NCBI GenBank assembly: GCA_902806575.1
Contig: CADCXD010000004.1
Span: 434,001-498,000, forward strand
From: Jackrogersella multiformis
Lineage: Eukaryota > Ascomycota > Sordariomycetes > Xylariales > Hypoxylaceae
Length of the DNA: 64,000 bases
Direction: 5' to 3'
The translations under genes were made by a program, and so were the position numbers. Positions 11,537 to 23,232 of this stretch are shown piece by piece (position 1 is the first letter of the stretch; every line of letters starts with the position of its first letter). The notes under the pieces are model-generated. The model was given only the letters and a program-made list of their open reading frames with translations. It was not told where the DNA came from and searched no databases.

Positions 11537-12904
11537 ATGGAGGCGGCCTTCGACGGATGGCACTTGAATCCTTTCGCGTCGGGGCCCGGACACTCCCGCG
11601 TGAAAGCTTGGATCGTCCAAATCACCATTTTTATCGTACTCATTCTTTTCAAGTTCGGATATACGGAAGATAGCATCACGCAAGCGTCCAAGAATATGAA
11701 CATCACCGACGCGATGGCGCCCTACTGGCGTGGTTGTCAAAGGATTCTGCTGGACGACAACGAATTCGAGTCCTCGTTCGACGACGCGGACGCCAACAGC
11801 AGGCTTATCGCTAACCTGATGGGTGCCGTACCTCTCAGTCATAACGCCGACCCTGCCGGAGACGACTACGTAAGAGTCCCAAGGATGGAGACGGCGATCA
11901 GGGAGCGCGAAGCGGACCTCGCGAAAGCCAAGGCCGAGTTCGAAGGCTTCCTCGCCGCCCGCCAGAAGATGCTCCGCGACTTCGTTAGCGACCACGCGCT
12001 CTGGCGCTGGCACGTCGACAGCGGGAAGGAAATCGGATACCTGAACTTCCTTGCCGCGCAAAGCGAGTCGAAGACTGTGACGCCTCGCGAGGAGGAGCAC
12101 TACGCAGAAATGGCGGAGTTCGCGAAGGAGGTCGTGACCAGGGCCATCGAGAGACAGCGTGGACTGTGGCTGCGGAACGACATCGGCAAGGTTATGGAAC
12201 AGCACCTGGCTGCGGCGGAAAAGCACGTAGAAGATGCCCGCTCCGTCGAGGGGCAGTTCATCAACGTCCTAACGAGGAAGTCGGCGAAGAGAGGCATGTG
12301 GAATAGCTACCGGGAAGGGGACGTCATGCATCAGCTAGAGGCGAGGATAATCAGACTAAAAATTGCAGCCAACGACATTAAAACGGGACTGGAGTTGATG
12401 GAGCTGAGCTTGAATAATTCAAAAAAGTCGGGGTCCCCTGCCCAAACCCCCCAAGAAGCTGCCTTGTCTTGGGCAAGGAGCGCCAGGGGTATCATGAACA
12501 ACTGGGCCGCGCTGCTAATGAATTCGCAGCAAGGCATGCTGTTCGCGATCAGGAGAGAGGAGCTAAAGGACGTGAAGGGTTTCCTCGACTTCGACTTCGA
12601 CGCCTCGTGGAACGGGTGGAAGAAGCGGAACTGCGGCGGCACGTCGTGCTACGACGTCGACGGCGCGATCCACAAGCTCATGCCGTATTTCGGCTACAGC
12701 ATGCAAACCCTAGCGGGCCGCGCTCGCGACGAGCGTGAGTTTACCGGGGCCCTCGGCCCCGGCAGGAGACCTAGGATTTGGAGGGGAGTGTACGAGAAGG
12801 CGTGCTGTGAGAATGGCGATGTTGCTGCGTTTCTAAAGTACGGCCCGAGGGATTCGATCCAGACGTGCGACGCGCCCCGGGCGAGGATCGAGAACGGGCG
12901 GTAA
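11537..12904 (+). CDS. Orphan single-exon protein, one transmembrane helix and coiled coils
   Basis: The open frame begins after a stop at 11459 and the first ATG is 11537, giving 455 aa. Residues about 24-42 (AWIVQITIFIVLILFKFGY) form a clear transmembrane helix. Downstream are charged helical stretches rich in Glu, Ala, Lys and Arg (about 110-160 and 180-290) likely to form coiled coils, and a Cys-containing C-terminal part (RNCGGTSCYD, KACCENGD, QTCDAP). Third codon positions are strongly G/C-biased, unlike the AT-rich flanks, which supports real coding. I recognise no family or catalytic motif. Topology is probably a short N-terminal tail and a long soluble domain on the other side. An upstream exon cannot be excluded. 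Confidence 0.65.
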   Translation: MEAAFDGWHLNPFASGPGHSRVKAWIVQITIFIVLILFKFGYTEDSITQASKNMNITDAMAPYWRGCQRILLDDNEFESSFDDADANSRLIANLMGAVPLSHNADPAGDDYVRVPRMETAIREREADLAKAKAEFEGFLAARQKMLRDFVSDHALWRWHVDSGKEIGYLNFLAAQSESKTVTPREEEHYAEMAEFAKEVVTRAIERQRGLWLRNDIGKVMEQHLAAAEKHVEDARSVEGQFINVLTRKSAKRGMWNSYREGDVMHQLEARIIRLKIAANDIKTGLELMELSLNNSKKSGSPAQTPQEAALSWARSARGIMNNWAALLMNSQQGMLFAIRREELKDVKGFLDFDFDASWNGWKKRNCGGTSCYDVDGAIHKLMPYFGYSMQTLAGRARDEREFTGALGPGRRPRIWRGVYEKACCENGDVAAFLKYGPRDSIQTCDAPRARIENGR

Positions 12905-13214
12905 AAGAACTATAGGGTATGATGGTCAGGCTAGGTTGATAGGTAGGCTAGGTGTATAAGTAAATAGGTAGATAGGTAGAGATAGTGAGGTGGTTATTCA
13001 GGTTTGTTCACACTTAATTGTTTATTGGTAACTTTACTCATACAACATACAAACATATAAATCAAGATCTCTCATAATCCCGCCTTTTTGTATGATTGGG
13101 GGCTAAGCTAGCTCGGTAGCCTTTTAGATGCTGCTTATACCCTGTCATCAAATTATCTCGCAACTGAGTAGCCAATCTTTATTCTACCTAGGTATTCACC
13201 TCCTCTTCATTGGT

Positions 13215-13883
13215 TTAGTGACTGCCGTCTGTAGATCCCCTAGCTGCATCTTGGTCCCAGATCTCCAACTGGATCGAGTTCCGGCGGAGCTCCTGCGCGT
13301 CCCGGAACGTGCTGAGCGGTGCTGTCTTCTTAGTCCTCGACAATCTCGCCACGGTGATGAGCCCGGAACCTACGGGCGACAATATTGCCTCGAAGTCCGC
13401 CGGCTTCGCGCACGGGGGAGAGATCGCCATGGAGCACGCCGGCCAGGGCACGGCGTACTGGGCCGCTTGCTTGGCGCTGTAGTTGACTACCGGAAAAGTG
13501 AGGTGGTGGGTCGTCCTGGGGTAGATGTAGACCTCCGGGCAGGCCCTCTCCGAGTGAGGTGGTGTCGATACGGCTGGTGGGGATGTGTTGGTTTGCGGGT
13601 GTTTTTTCTGAGGCCCCGTGTCAGAATTTCTTTTGCTGTTCCTGTTCCCGGCTCTTGTATATCCGTGACGAGCATTCTCGGCTACATCATTCTCGATGGC
13701 TTCGAGCTCGGCGGCCGACGTTGGATCCATACGGTGAGATAGTCTCATCCAGACACATTGCTCGCACAAGCAGACCTGCGATTCGTGTATGGTCCCAGAG
13801 GAACCGAGAGTAGGGGATGAGTAAAAAGGATGAAATCGTTGCCACTGTGCCGTATTCGTGTCTAGAGGTGCATCAGCAGGCAT
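13215..13883 (-). CDS. Hypothetical protein
   Basis: Single-exon reading frame of 222 aa from ATG 13883 (an ATG at 13964 would add 27 basic residues). Residues 25-60 contain a small Cys cluster (CLCEQC) followed by an acidic helix-like segment (TSAAELEAIENDVAEN); the middle is Pro/Ser/Thr-rich and low-complexity; the last 100 residues look more globular, with alternating hydrophobic residues and a charged C-terminus. No family recognised. A shorter open frame runs antisense at 13128-13742 but is Arg-rich and looks like a shadow. RNA-seq would decide whether this is a gene. Confidence 0.4.
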   Translation of the reverse strand: MPADAPLDTNTAQWQRFHPFYSSPTLGSSGTIHESQVCLCEQCVWMRLSHRMDPTSAAELEAIENDVAENARHGYTRAGNRNSKRNSDTGPQKKHPQTNTSPPAVSTPPHSERACPEVYIYPRTTHHLTFPVVNYSAKQAAQYAVPWPACSMAISPPCAKPADFEAILSPVGSGLITVARLSRTKKTAPLSTFRDAQELRRNSIQLEIWDQDAARGSTDGSH

Positions 13884-13964
13884 GATGGATATGTATACCC
13901 TTCTTCTCTTGCGTTTCTTGCGATATTTATGAGACTGGTAAGGTAACAGACAACACCACGACAT

Positions 13965-15218
13965 ACTTGTAGAGAGCTATTTATCCGCCTCGACGATATC
14001 CGGCCTCAGGCCATGCATATATCTAAGTCACCTCTTTGTATGTAGGGTCTTAGGCAGGTGAATGGTAGAATGAGAAGACCTGCTGGCTGCTTTGCTGCAA
14101 AGCTAGACTACCTACTTAGGTATGTAGGTAGTTATAGGGGCATAAAGCAACAGTAACGGCAGACAAGCTTCAGGGTACTAGAACACACATCATGTAACTA
14201 AAGTCTCCTCGCATCAAAGCAAGGAATATTCAGAAAGGGCACTTGGCTTTGAGGCCAATCCAGATACCTCTTGGGATTGGCACGTCTTAGGCAACATTGA
14301 TCCTCCATTCAGAATCCTAAGGTGTGTGCCTTTTTCTTACCGTAGACAGAAATGATGACAGAGGGCTTACTTGATTTCTCAGATAAACGTGGTTTGGGAT
14401 CGATTAGCTACTGTATCAAAGCAGCTTAGTTCCAAGATTCCATTCAAGATCATGAGTTTTTGAAATCTCCATTAGTTCCTACCAATCTATCAAGAGCCGA
14501 TTCTCCTGAAAATAGTCATGCTTACGAAGAACTGATGCTGTAGATAGATTTGTAGCTAGGTATAGATCTCAATTGTAGTGTCATCCATGGATGTGTATGT
14601 TGCTTTACTAAAGGGTTATTGTAAGGAAGTTGAGTTCTAGGTATCGTATCGTGATTGGCTTGTATTGGGAATTTATGATGATGATAATGATGAGAATGGA
14701 AAAGGGGTTACTGTGTCACCATAAAATTCGTGTGAGACAAAAGTTAGTGATGTGTAACTTTTGCCTAGTACCTACCTACCTAGAGGTACCATTGGTACTA
14801 CCTAGGTACCTAGAAATGGACAAAGTCTATATTCATGGATATTACATAATATGAGCTTCTACAATGGAACGTGGCCAGAACTTTGATAAGGCATCGATAA
14901 GCATTAGTTAAAGGTACTGAGGTACGGAAGAACTTTTTAAATCAGTATTTTAGTGATTTTAGTGATTTTAGTGCCTTCCAAGGTTAGAATTAATTCCCGG
15001 ATCCATCCATCGTCGCCGCAATTCGATGCGACAAGATTCCAATTGCAAGCCACCACTTATCCTTTACACTATTTTCTATCTATTTTCTACGCACTTCTAA
15101 AAGCATCCGTACTCTCGACTGAAAGGTCTTCGCTTCCCCCCCTGCGTACAAAGCAGTTTTCCCTTCTCTCAACCTTCCGAATATTCTCTCGGCTTCTCAA
15201 GAAACACCAATAGCAAAG
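13965..15218. other. Intergenic region upstream of PHO88
   Basis: No gene seen. AT-rich with dispersed CCTAGGTA motifs (about 14768-14812). The last 200 bases are pyrimidine-rich, as is common in fungal promoters and 5' leaders, and probably belong to the following gene. Confidence 0.5.
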
Positions 15219-15962
15219 ATGGCCGGACTTAGCCCCCAAGTGTACGTGTTTTCGTTCATTTTCTTTCGCACGTGTGCGTGTGCGTGTGCGTGTGCGCCTG
15301 CGCCGAGAGATGCAAGCAGCTAACAGAGTCGCGACAGAACCAACATCATCATCATCCTTGGGATGATGCAGGTGTCCAAGCGAATCCCCTTCGAAGACCC
15401 TAATGTTCTCAATATGGTTCGAGCGCTCTACATCGCTAGCAACGTGATCATCGCTGGCATCTACGTTTACGTTCAGCTGCAAATCAACAAGAAGAAAGGT
15501 ACGCTCCGCTCCGCCTTGCAAACGACACCGCAATCAAACACCGACGCTAACTAGTTGTTCTCTATAGACCTTACCACCCTCAAGTATGTTGAGCCGGCAC
15601 CGATGGGATCGTCGGAGGAGGGCAAGCTCGTTACGACTACAGTGCACGCGTACGATTCGCAGCAGATCAAGAACTCGTTCCGGTCGCAGGTTATGGGAAT
15701 TGCGATGATGGGCTTCATGCATCTGTACATGCAGTACACCAACCCCCTCGTCATCCAGTCCATCATCCCCCTCAAGGGCGCTCTCGAGTCCAACCTGATC
15801 AAGATCCACCTCTTCGGCAAGCCGGCGAGCGGAGATCTCAAGCGCCCCTTCAAGCAGGCTGCCGGACTCATGGGAGGTCTCCAGAGCGGCCCTGCGCAAA
15901 GCGATAAGAAGGCTATCGAGGCTGCCGAGCGTGCCGGCCGGGGTGGAGTTAAGGACGAGTAG
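15219..15962 (+). CDS. PHO88: PHO88/SND3-like ER membrane protein
   Basis: Three exons (15219-15241, 15338-15498, 15568-15962) give 192 aa. The N-terminus after splicing, TNIIIILGMMQVSKRIPF, followed by a hydrophobic ALYIASNVIIAGIYVYVQL segment, is the hallmark of Pho88. A second membrane-embedded segment covers MGIAMMGFMHLYMQYTNPLV, and the tail is charged and Gly-rich. Pho88 was described through yeast phosphate transport and was later identified as Snd3, part of the SRP-independent targeting route that inserts proteins at the ER. Length agrees with the yeast protein (188 aa). The first exon is only 23 nt and encodes MAGLSPQ plus part of a Val codon. Confidence 0.92.
15271..15296 (+). repeat. 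GTGTGC hexamer microsatellite in PHO88 intron 1
   Basis: About four tandem copies of a CGTGTG hexamer lie inside the 96-nt first intron. Runs of this kind are length-variable and could affect splicing efficiency. Confidence 0.8.
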
Positions 15963-16766
15963 AGTAGAGCGGACAGGTTATGGGTCTTCTCTATCTACAA
16001 GACTTTTAGAGCTATGGCTTCAGACATGGTGTTGACGCCCTAGGCTTGAGATGTCATTGACGTCTGCCCTGTTACTTACATACAGACACCCGTATCATTT
16101 TATATGAATATATGACGGGGATAATTAATGCATACTATAGATTTTGTCCGAGTGATCTGATGCTTCATCTGAGCACCTAGCTGGTGCCTACCTAGGGTAG
16201 ACGTGCCCTCTATGTTATAACGAGTTCACAGTTATGATCAGCAGGTAGATGTGTATATGAATACACACTTGAGTCTTGGGATAAAAACGGTTGATATCTA
16301 CTTAGGTAAGTACCTAAGGTATCTAGGTACCTAGCCTAGGTACCTAGGTATACATATCCATGGATGTTTTAGAGGTACCTCGTAGGTACGTACTTGGGTA
16401 TGTACATCAACTATGTACTTGATTAGGCAGACTTCCAATGTTGAAAGCGGCGTAACTACCTAATCGTAGGTAAATGCTGGGGCCGGTTTCCCTTTCATAA
16501 CGCCGCATTTAAACCCTCCGACGTCACCATAAGCCGGCTAAAACCACTGAACTAACCCCTGTAGTATTCTCAAAGTACCTAAGGCTAGGTACCTAATAGA
16601 GCTGTAGAGTACCTAGGTAAGAACTTTGATTCCTTTAACATCCATGGATCCATTCTATTACAACCATTCTCCCTTTTACATCCACTATACGAACTCTTTT
16701 TCCACAACTTCTTTTCGCACACCTATATTCTAATCTACCTAGAAAGGTATTCTGAACCACATAACA
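15963..16766. other. Intergenic region between PHO88 and RAD14
   Basis: Carries the 3' flank of PHO88 and the promoter of the RAD14 homologue. A dense palindromic cluster occupies 16301-16350. A TGACGT-like core (acgtca) is present at 16521-16526, about 240 bp before the RAD14 start, and could be a bZIP site; this is weak evidence. Confidence 0.45.
16301..16350. repeat. Dense cluster of TACCTAGGTA palindromes
   Basis: Repeated overlapping copies of CCTAGG and TACCTAGGTA within 50 bp. This is one of the densest examples of the motif that recurs in most intergenic regions of the window. Confidence 0.8.
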
Positions 16767-18088
16767 ATGGAGCGTCCTTCGACGCCGCCACAACCTCGAA
16801 CTACCTACCCCTCCAACCCCATAGCCTCTCCTCCTACTCCCGAAGTTACTAGGCGCATAGTGAGCCACTCCCACTATGATCTTGATCACATTTAACACTT
16901 CGGTATCTTGGTCTAACAAACTATGAACAAAAGGAAGAAAACCGCCTCAGAGCCAAGGCATTGCGCGAACAACACGAATCCGCCGCCCGCGCAGCCGGTG
17001 CGCCCACCGTCTCCCGCACACCATCCGGCTTCGTCGCCAACGATAATGTCGACGTGCCGAACACGCGCAAGCGCGCCTACGATGCCATATCGAATAATCC
17101 TCGAATCCGCGAGACACCGACAACTAACCGCGACGGCCGCGCAAATGGCGCCTCGCCGGTCAAAGGCGGTGCCGCGGGCGCCGATCAGGCCAAGGCGGGA
17201 AAGGATGAGGGGGCTATCAGACCAGCTAGGAAATTCACCAAATTCGTCGACTACGACTTCGGCAAGATGACGGATACGAAGGGCGGGTTCCTGAGCGCCG
17301 AAGATGACCCTTGGAATAAGGCCATGTCGGGATCTACTACGACGGGCAAAACTGGCGGGCCGGTTGAGGGAGCGGAGGAGAGGCCCAAGGGGATGTCGGT
17401 TCAGGAGTGGGAGAGGTTACAGCTTCTGAAAAAGTTACAACGGCAGAAGGCGGGTCCGTTCGAGCCGGGTCTGAGCGTACTGCAGGATAAAAAGGATCGG
17501 AAGAAGTGCAAGGAATGCGGAAGCTTCGAGATCGACTTTGTGTGGGAGGAAGTGTTCGCGTGTTCCATATGCGGGGCCTGCAAGGAGAAATATCCCGAGA
17601 AATACAGCCTCTTAACTAAGACGGAGTGCAGGGAGGACTATCTCCTCACGGATCCGGAGCTGAAAGATGAGGATCTGCTACCGCATCTCTCGAAGCCAAA
17701 CCCGCACAAGTCCCACTGGCACGACATGTGGCTGTTCCTCCGGTTCCAAGTCGAGGAGTATGCGTTCAGCGACCAGAAGTGGGGGTCCGCCGAGGCGCTG
17801 GACGCCGAGTTCGAGCGCCGCGAGACCGACAAGAAAAAGCGGAAGGAAGCCAAGTTCAAGGAGAAGCTGCTGGACCTCAAGAAACGGACGAGGACGGACG
17901 CCTATAGGAGAGAGAAGGGGAAGCTCGGGGGCGCGGCGTCGTCAGGGAAGAGAGCCCAGTTCGGCGACGCGGTGCTGAACGGCGGCAAGCATGTTCACGA
18001 ATGGGGACGAGTCATCGAGAACGAGGACGGCGCGACGGTCAAGACCTGCACGGCTTGCGGAATGGAGGTCGAGGAGATGGAGTTTTAG
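16767..18088 (+). CDS. RAD14: DNA repair protein RAD14 / XPA homologue
   Basis: Two exons (16767-16859 and 16934-18088) join at RRI|EENRL to give 415 aa. XPA/Rad14 binds damaged DNA in nucleotide-excision repair and scaffolds TFIIH, RPA and the XPF-ERCC1 nuclease. The zinc finger is clear: Cys at about residues 223, 226, 244 and 247 (CKEC then CGAC, spacing C-x2-C-x17-C-x2-C), followed by KTECREDYLLTDPELKD, the XPA C-terminal DNA-binding domain (WHDMWLFLRFQVEEYA) and a Lys/Arg-rich helix. The N-terminus is Pro-rich and disordered. The C-terminus adds HVHEWG and a CTAC pair, which could bind another metal. Length exceeds yeast Rad14 (371 aa), mostly in the disordered N-terminal part. Confidence 0.93.
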
Positions 18089-20397
18089 AGAGGACCGCGA
18101 GATGATACCCACCTACGACGACGAAGAACAGAAGAGTCAGCAGGACTCACGAATATAGCTTATTTGCACATTTACACATTTACACATTTGCTACTGTCAC
18201 GAGGCGGACCTAGCGATATAGGTAGTAACGACGTTGCTGCGAGGAGCTCCAAACCTATCTGCTATAGATCGTATAGATCGCGATATACATACAGAGAGCA
18301 TGTATTTGTCTATCCTGTCTTAGGTGTATCCCTTCCTACGGGAACACACCTTCGATGGGTAGAACGGCCGCCAAGTCTCCCTCCGATATACCAGACTTCT
18401 GACAGCTACGACTGGATTATTGTATCTTCATCACTTGGTCTTGGAATAACAGGGTAGATTTATTTCGATATATATACTCCCGTCGGAGATCAGACGACCG
18501 ACTTCGTCCCCTCACGGCAGCGCAGTTGACGCGTAGCCTTTAAGCATGACGGTGCCTAGGCATATTCTCAGTTCAAAACTTTGGTTAACTCATCGCTTTT
18601 GCATACTTGTACGTTGGAATATAGGAGATCAAGGTGAAGAGTCATCGATAACTCTCAACCGTGGGTCTTTACCTACTTACCTAGAGGTACCCAAGTATTT
18701 AAAGAAGGGATATGAGATTCGTGTTCCACGTCAGTCTTGGTCGTGGATCTCGGGAATAAGCGATAATGCGTCTATCTGAAAAAGGGCTATTCTAGCTATT
18801 GGTTCTAGCTATTGGTTCTAGCTTGATTCGCCTACGTTATACAATATTCGCGCAAGTATTCCGTACAGAGCGAGCCGATACCGATTTTCCCTCTAATTAT
18901 TCCGCTATTATACGTGTTCTACTCCGTGGAATTCCGTAGCTGTCTTGCCCTCTGCCTGCAGGATGCCTTGATCCACCTTTGGCGGCCTTCGGCGACGGCA
19001 GCCTGCTCCGTCTGCTCCATAATGCTACACTTACCATAACTTATTCATACGGGCGAGTAGCGAGCTAAATCTCGTCTCAAACCAACCCCATATGTAGACG
19101 ACTATGGAATGCTATTAGTCAGTTTTATGAATCATCGGCGATATAGCTGTGGACCTACCTGGTCAACTAAACGCCTTACTTATTTAGTGACGTTTAATGT
19201 TTGGATGTAATTTTTATGTAGTCGTCACTTGGATAGGCTCCTGGAATCCTCCACTTTTCGCTAGGCTTTACGAGTCACCAGGTCACAACTCATGCCATAC
19301 TAGATTCCTTTTTTTTAAATCATGTCGTACGGCATGTAAGAGAGCTAGGTATTGTAGAAAAATGTACAAGGTCTAACCCATTAAAAACTTGGGCCGGGGC
19401 GAGTAGAGTATCGATATAGGGTACCATGGCACCCCCTTTTTAATTTGGAGTCAGAAGCAATATGGAATGTGACCACTTGCATTATCCTATCTGTATATCG
19501 GATGTTCGATGTTCACAGACCAGAGCGAGAGCGAGACCGAGGGACGCCTGCTTGTTACCGCTCAGAGTATTCATCTTTCCCTCGAGCCATCAACGTCAGA
19601 AGCTTGGTGCATATGTTATGAGCATGCGATACACCTACCTAGGTAGTCATAGATTTACTATTATTATTGACCTATAAGCAAATATTAGTTTTAAGTATAG
19701 GTACCTAGGTAGTTAGCAAGAACATCACGAGAAGATTATATCTCTAACATCTAAACACGATAAGTTTTAGCATGGTTAAGGTACTTTACCTAGAGATAGG
19801 TTTAAGATCTGAGGATGCCCAGAAGAGTGAACAGTTACTTACCTACCTAGGTAGATAAACTGAACTGATTATCATTCTTCAACTTGTCATTGGCTAGAGG
19901 TGGGTAACATTATACGAAACGGGCGTTAGTTAATTCGCCCCTAATTTATTCTACCGCCGTAATGTACCCCAGCTGCGGCACATCGGGACGTCCCTAGCTT
20001 ACTCGGACAACTCGGACTCATACCTTACCGTCACCTCCATATGGGGCCTGCTACAGCTGCTATAGATCAGCGTAGGAGCTCTTATGAATTTATGATGTAG
20101 CTCGGCGTCGGTAAGTATTATCGAGTTAACTTCGTGAGTCCGAGTTTCTTAATTGTAAGCGAGGCTCGTCGTGCTCGGCCTTTCGCCCCGACTCTGGTCA
20201 ACTATATAGGTACCTAGGTAATAAATGGGTAATCTAAAGGGTTTATATAAGATGAAATGTTCTTGTCATGTAACAGCGACTTTAGTTGATTAACATGGTA
20301 CTTATTACGTTTCTTATATGCTAACTACTATTTCCTATAAACCTAACCTAGGTAGACATACTTACCTAGAACACGACATAAGTCGTAGAGCCAAAAT
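18089..20397. other. Intergenic region, 2.3 kb
   Basis: No gene supported. It contains a 13-bp direct repeat (TCTAGCTATTGGT, two and a half copies at 18791-18823) and scattered palindromic CCTAGGTA motifs near 19640, 19703 and 19845. ORFs of up to 97 codons lack domain features. Confidence 0.5.
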
Positions 20398-22293
20398 ATG
20401 GACGTGCTAGGCGGCATCGAGAACCACCAGCTTATAGCTATCGCTATAGGTATAGCCCTATTAAGCGTATGAGATACAGCCCTAGCCATGTTTTCCTTGA
20501 AACAGATACCTCGGATACCTAGTTAATGCTAATTTCTTCTGTAGTATACTTATACCGTCCTGAATAGCCCCCTGGCGAAAATTCCAGGGCCGTGGTATAC
20601 GAAATGGACGATCGCAGCTTTGCAGTACAACGTGGTTAAAGGCAGACGGCCAACATGGGTTCACTCATTACACTTGAAATACGGTGAGTCATTCTGGGTA
20701 TCCTTAGATCGACATGTATCCAGATACAGGCGTTCTAACTACGGCTTGACTTTAGGACCTATCGTTCGCATCAGCCCGGAGGAGGTCAGCATACAGTGTC
20801 CGAAAGCCACGCAGCAGATCTATCGGATCAAGAACGAGTTTCTCAAGTCGTCCTGGTACTCAGACCTCGTGCCGGGGCTTCCCAGCGTCTTCAGCACGGT
20901 CGACGTCGAATACCACCGACGGCACCGGAGGCTTCTCGCGTCGGAGATCTCGGAGTCGGGGCTGGCAGTTCATATGCCCACCGTAGACTCCAAAGTTCGC
21001 CTGGCTATCGAGCGTATGGCCGAGGAGATGGAGGAACGCGGAGCAACTGTGAGTCGATTCATTTTATACCCGGGTAGGCAGGCAGAGAAGAAAACAATCG
21101 CTAACAATCTCCTCCTCTTATAGGATGTGTATCGCTGGTCCATGGCTATGGCTACCGATGTTATTGGTGAGCTTAGCTTCGGGTCTTCGTTCCAGATGTT
21201 GGAAACGAAAGAGGTGCGTCCTCCCTTAACCTTCTCTTTCTCCTGCCGTTATGATCAACAGATGGTCTTGCTGGTGGTTACTAATAATTTCTGTGCCACT
21301 AATAGGAGAGCCAATACATCCGCGACTTGAAACTAGTAGGGTTCGCGGGAGGAATCAGAGCGACGTTTCCCATCCTCTCGAAGATCTCCACGTTCGTCCC
21401 GCTACCGGTGATAAGCGTAGGGATGCGGGTCCGCCACAACGTTCGCAAGTACGCGACCGAGTCGCTGTGGCGGCACTACAAGCTGGTGGAAGAGCAAGGC
21501 AGCGACGCCAAGCCCACGCTGCTATCCAAGCTGTACCGCGCCAACGACAAGGACGACGACACGCTGCCATTCCACGAGCTCCGCGAAGACGCCATGTCGT
21601 ACATCGTGGCCGGCAGCGACACCACGACGAACACGCTGACGTACCTCCTCTGGAGCGTCTGCAAGCACCCGGAGGTCAAGGAGAGGCTTCTGGTAGAGCT
21701 GCAGACGTTGCCCGACGGCTTCGAGGACCAGGACGTCAAGAAGCTGCCGTACCTCGACAACGTCATCCAGGAGACCCTGCGCTTATACGCCGCCGCCCCT
21801 TCGGGGTTGCCCCGTCTCGTACCACCCGAGGGCGCGACGATGGGCGGCCACTTCATCCCGGGTGGATACACCGTCTCGGCACAGGCTTACAGCTTGCATC
21901 GGAACCCGGAGGCGTACCCGGACCCGTTGAGGTTTGACCCGGCGAGATGGGAGAGTCCGACGAAGATTATGAAGGATGCGTTTGTGCCGTTCGGCGGGGG
22001 TAGTCGAAGTAAGTATGGTCATACCCATACCTATACCTATACCCCTTATCCCCGCACTTGATATGTCTCGACAAATCTCTTTAATTTTGAGCCAATGCAT
22101 CTAACTGCGCGTAGTATGTATCGGGCTGCACTTAGCTAAGATGGAATTGCGTCTCGCGACCGCTCGGTTCTTCACCCGATTCCCGAACGCGAAGCCCTCT
22201 CAGCGGGAGGGGTTTACGGACGACGATATGAAACCTGTCTTGTTCTTCCTCATGCAGCCGAAGAACCAGCGATGTCTTATTGAGGCCTGTTAG
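20398..22293 (+). CDS. Cytochrome P450 monooxygenase (microsomal)
   Basis: Six exons (20398-20466, 20545-20683, 20756-21048, 21124-21213, 21306-22008, 22115-22293) give 490 aa. The N-terminus is a hydrophobic anchor (LIAIAIGIALLS) followed by the Pro-rich hinge KIPGPW. Conserved elements: WSMAMATDVIGELSFG (helix F region), I-helix YIVAGSDTTTN, ETLR of the ExxR helix, FDPARW, and heme loop FGGGSRICIG with thiolate Cys about 433, split by the last intron. The overall pattern is that of class II fungal P450s that hydroxylate small hydrophobic molecules, many of them in toxin or secondary-metabolite pathways; substrate cannot be inferred. It precedes a second P450 in the same direction by about 940 bp, but the two are not close paralogues. 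Confidence 0.9.
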
Positions 22294-23232
22294 GATATAC
22301 CGAGGATAGTTGCTTCATTAAAATGACGATAGTTAATGGGTAAACGACTTTAATCGAAAGGTGATGGGACCAATTGTGCTGTATGTTCTTGTATTATGGA
22401 GATTATATTACTGTAGTGAGCTGGGGGGTTTCCACGTCGTAACTAAGTACAGTGGGCTAAGCTGTATATCACTTACGCATGAGATCTACGTATGATATCG
22501 GGTGTGGTGATCAAAAGATGAAGACTCCCCTGTACATAGAACTCGGAAGATCAGTCCCGATTATAGATGTTATAAGGCAAGCAACAATATTGAAAGGAAT
22601 CGGTCCAAGAAAAAAGATAACTTGTGAAGTTCCATATTTCTATTTTTGACACAGCTATAGGGCTGAAAAGGGATCCGCCAAGCGTGTCTAATGCGGATAT
22701 CGTTTACCTAGGTAGATAATAACCTTGGAAGTATTCTAGAACATCGGACACTGCTGATACCAACCCCTTGGCTTGTTGTGTTGGTTATAATGTAAAACAA
22801 ATCTGGGGATTTTATTATTACAGTTATCCGTATGAGGCTACCTTGCCACTAGTGCCGTTAAGACGTTAAAGATACCGCTCACTGTACGGAGTCGTAAATG
22901 TCTTTGTTTGCTTTCCGTGAATGTAATATGCCTACTTCAACATACCTGGCAACTAGGCCTATTGGAAGTAAGGGAACCTACAGGTAGGTATTAACTCCTA
23001 TATCATAATGCGAATACTAGTAGATTATTAATCACACATCGTGGATAGGTAGGCTTGCAATCTTTCGACCCACTTGACTAGATCCTTCGTTCCATGGAGC
23101 TGGAGTTGGAGCTGTCTACGTACTTGACATGTTATGTAACCCCAATAGTTCTACGATTCACGCTCTTATTTTGATAGATATCTCTGCGAGCTTGGCGATC
23201 TATCAATTAGAAACTAGGTACAGAGCTTGGCA
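22294..23232. other. Intergenic region between two P450 genes
   Basis: AT-rich, no gene seen. It must hold the terminator of the first P450 and the promoter of the second. Only a few short CCTAGGTA motifs occur (about 22707-22716). Confidence 0.5.

Noticed and set aside
13128..13742. Plus-strand open frame of 204 codons opposite the hypothetical gene
   Set aside because: Arg-rich, low-information translation typical of the antisense of a G+C-rich frame; the minus-strand frame reads more like protein.
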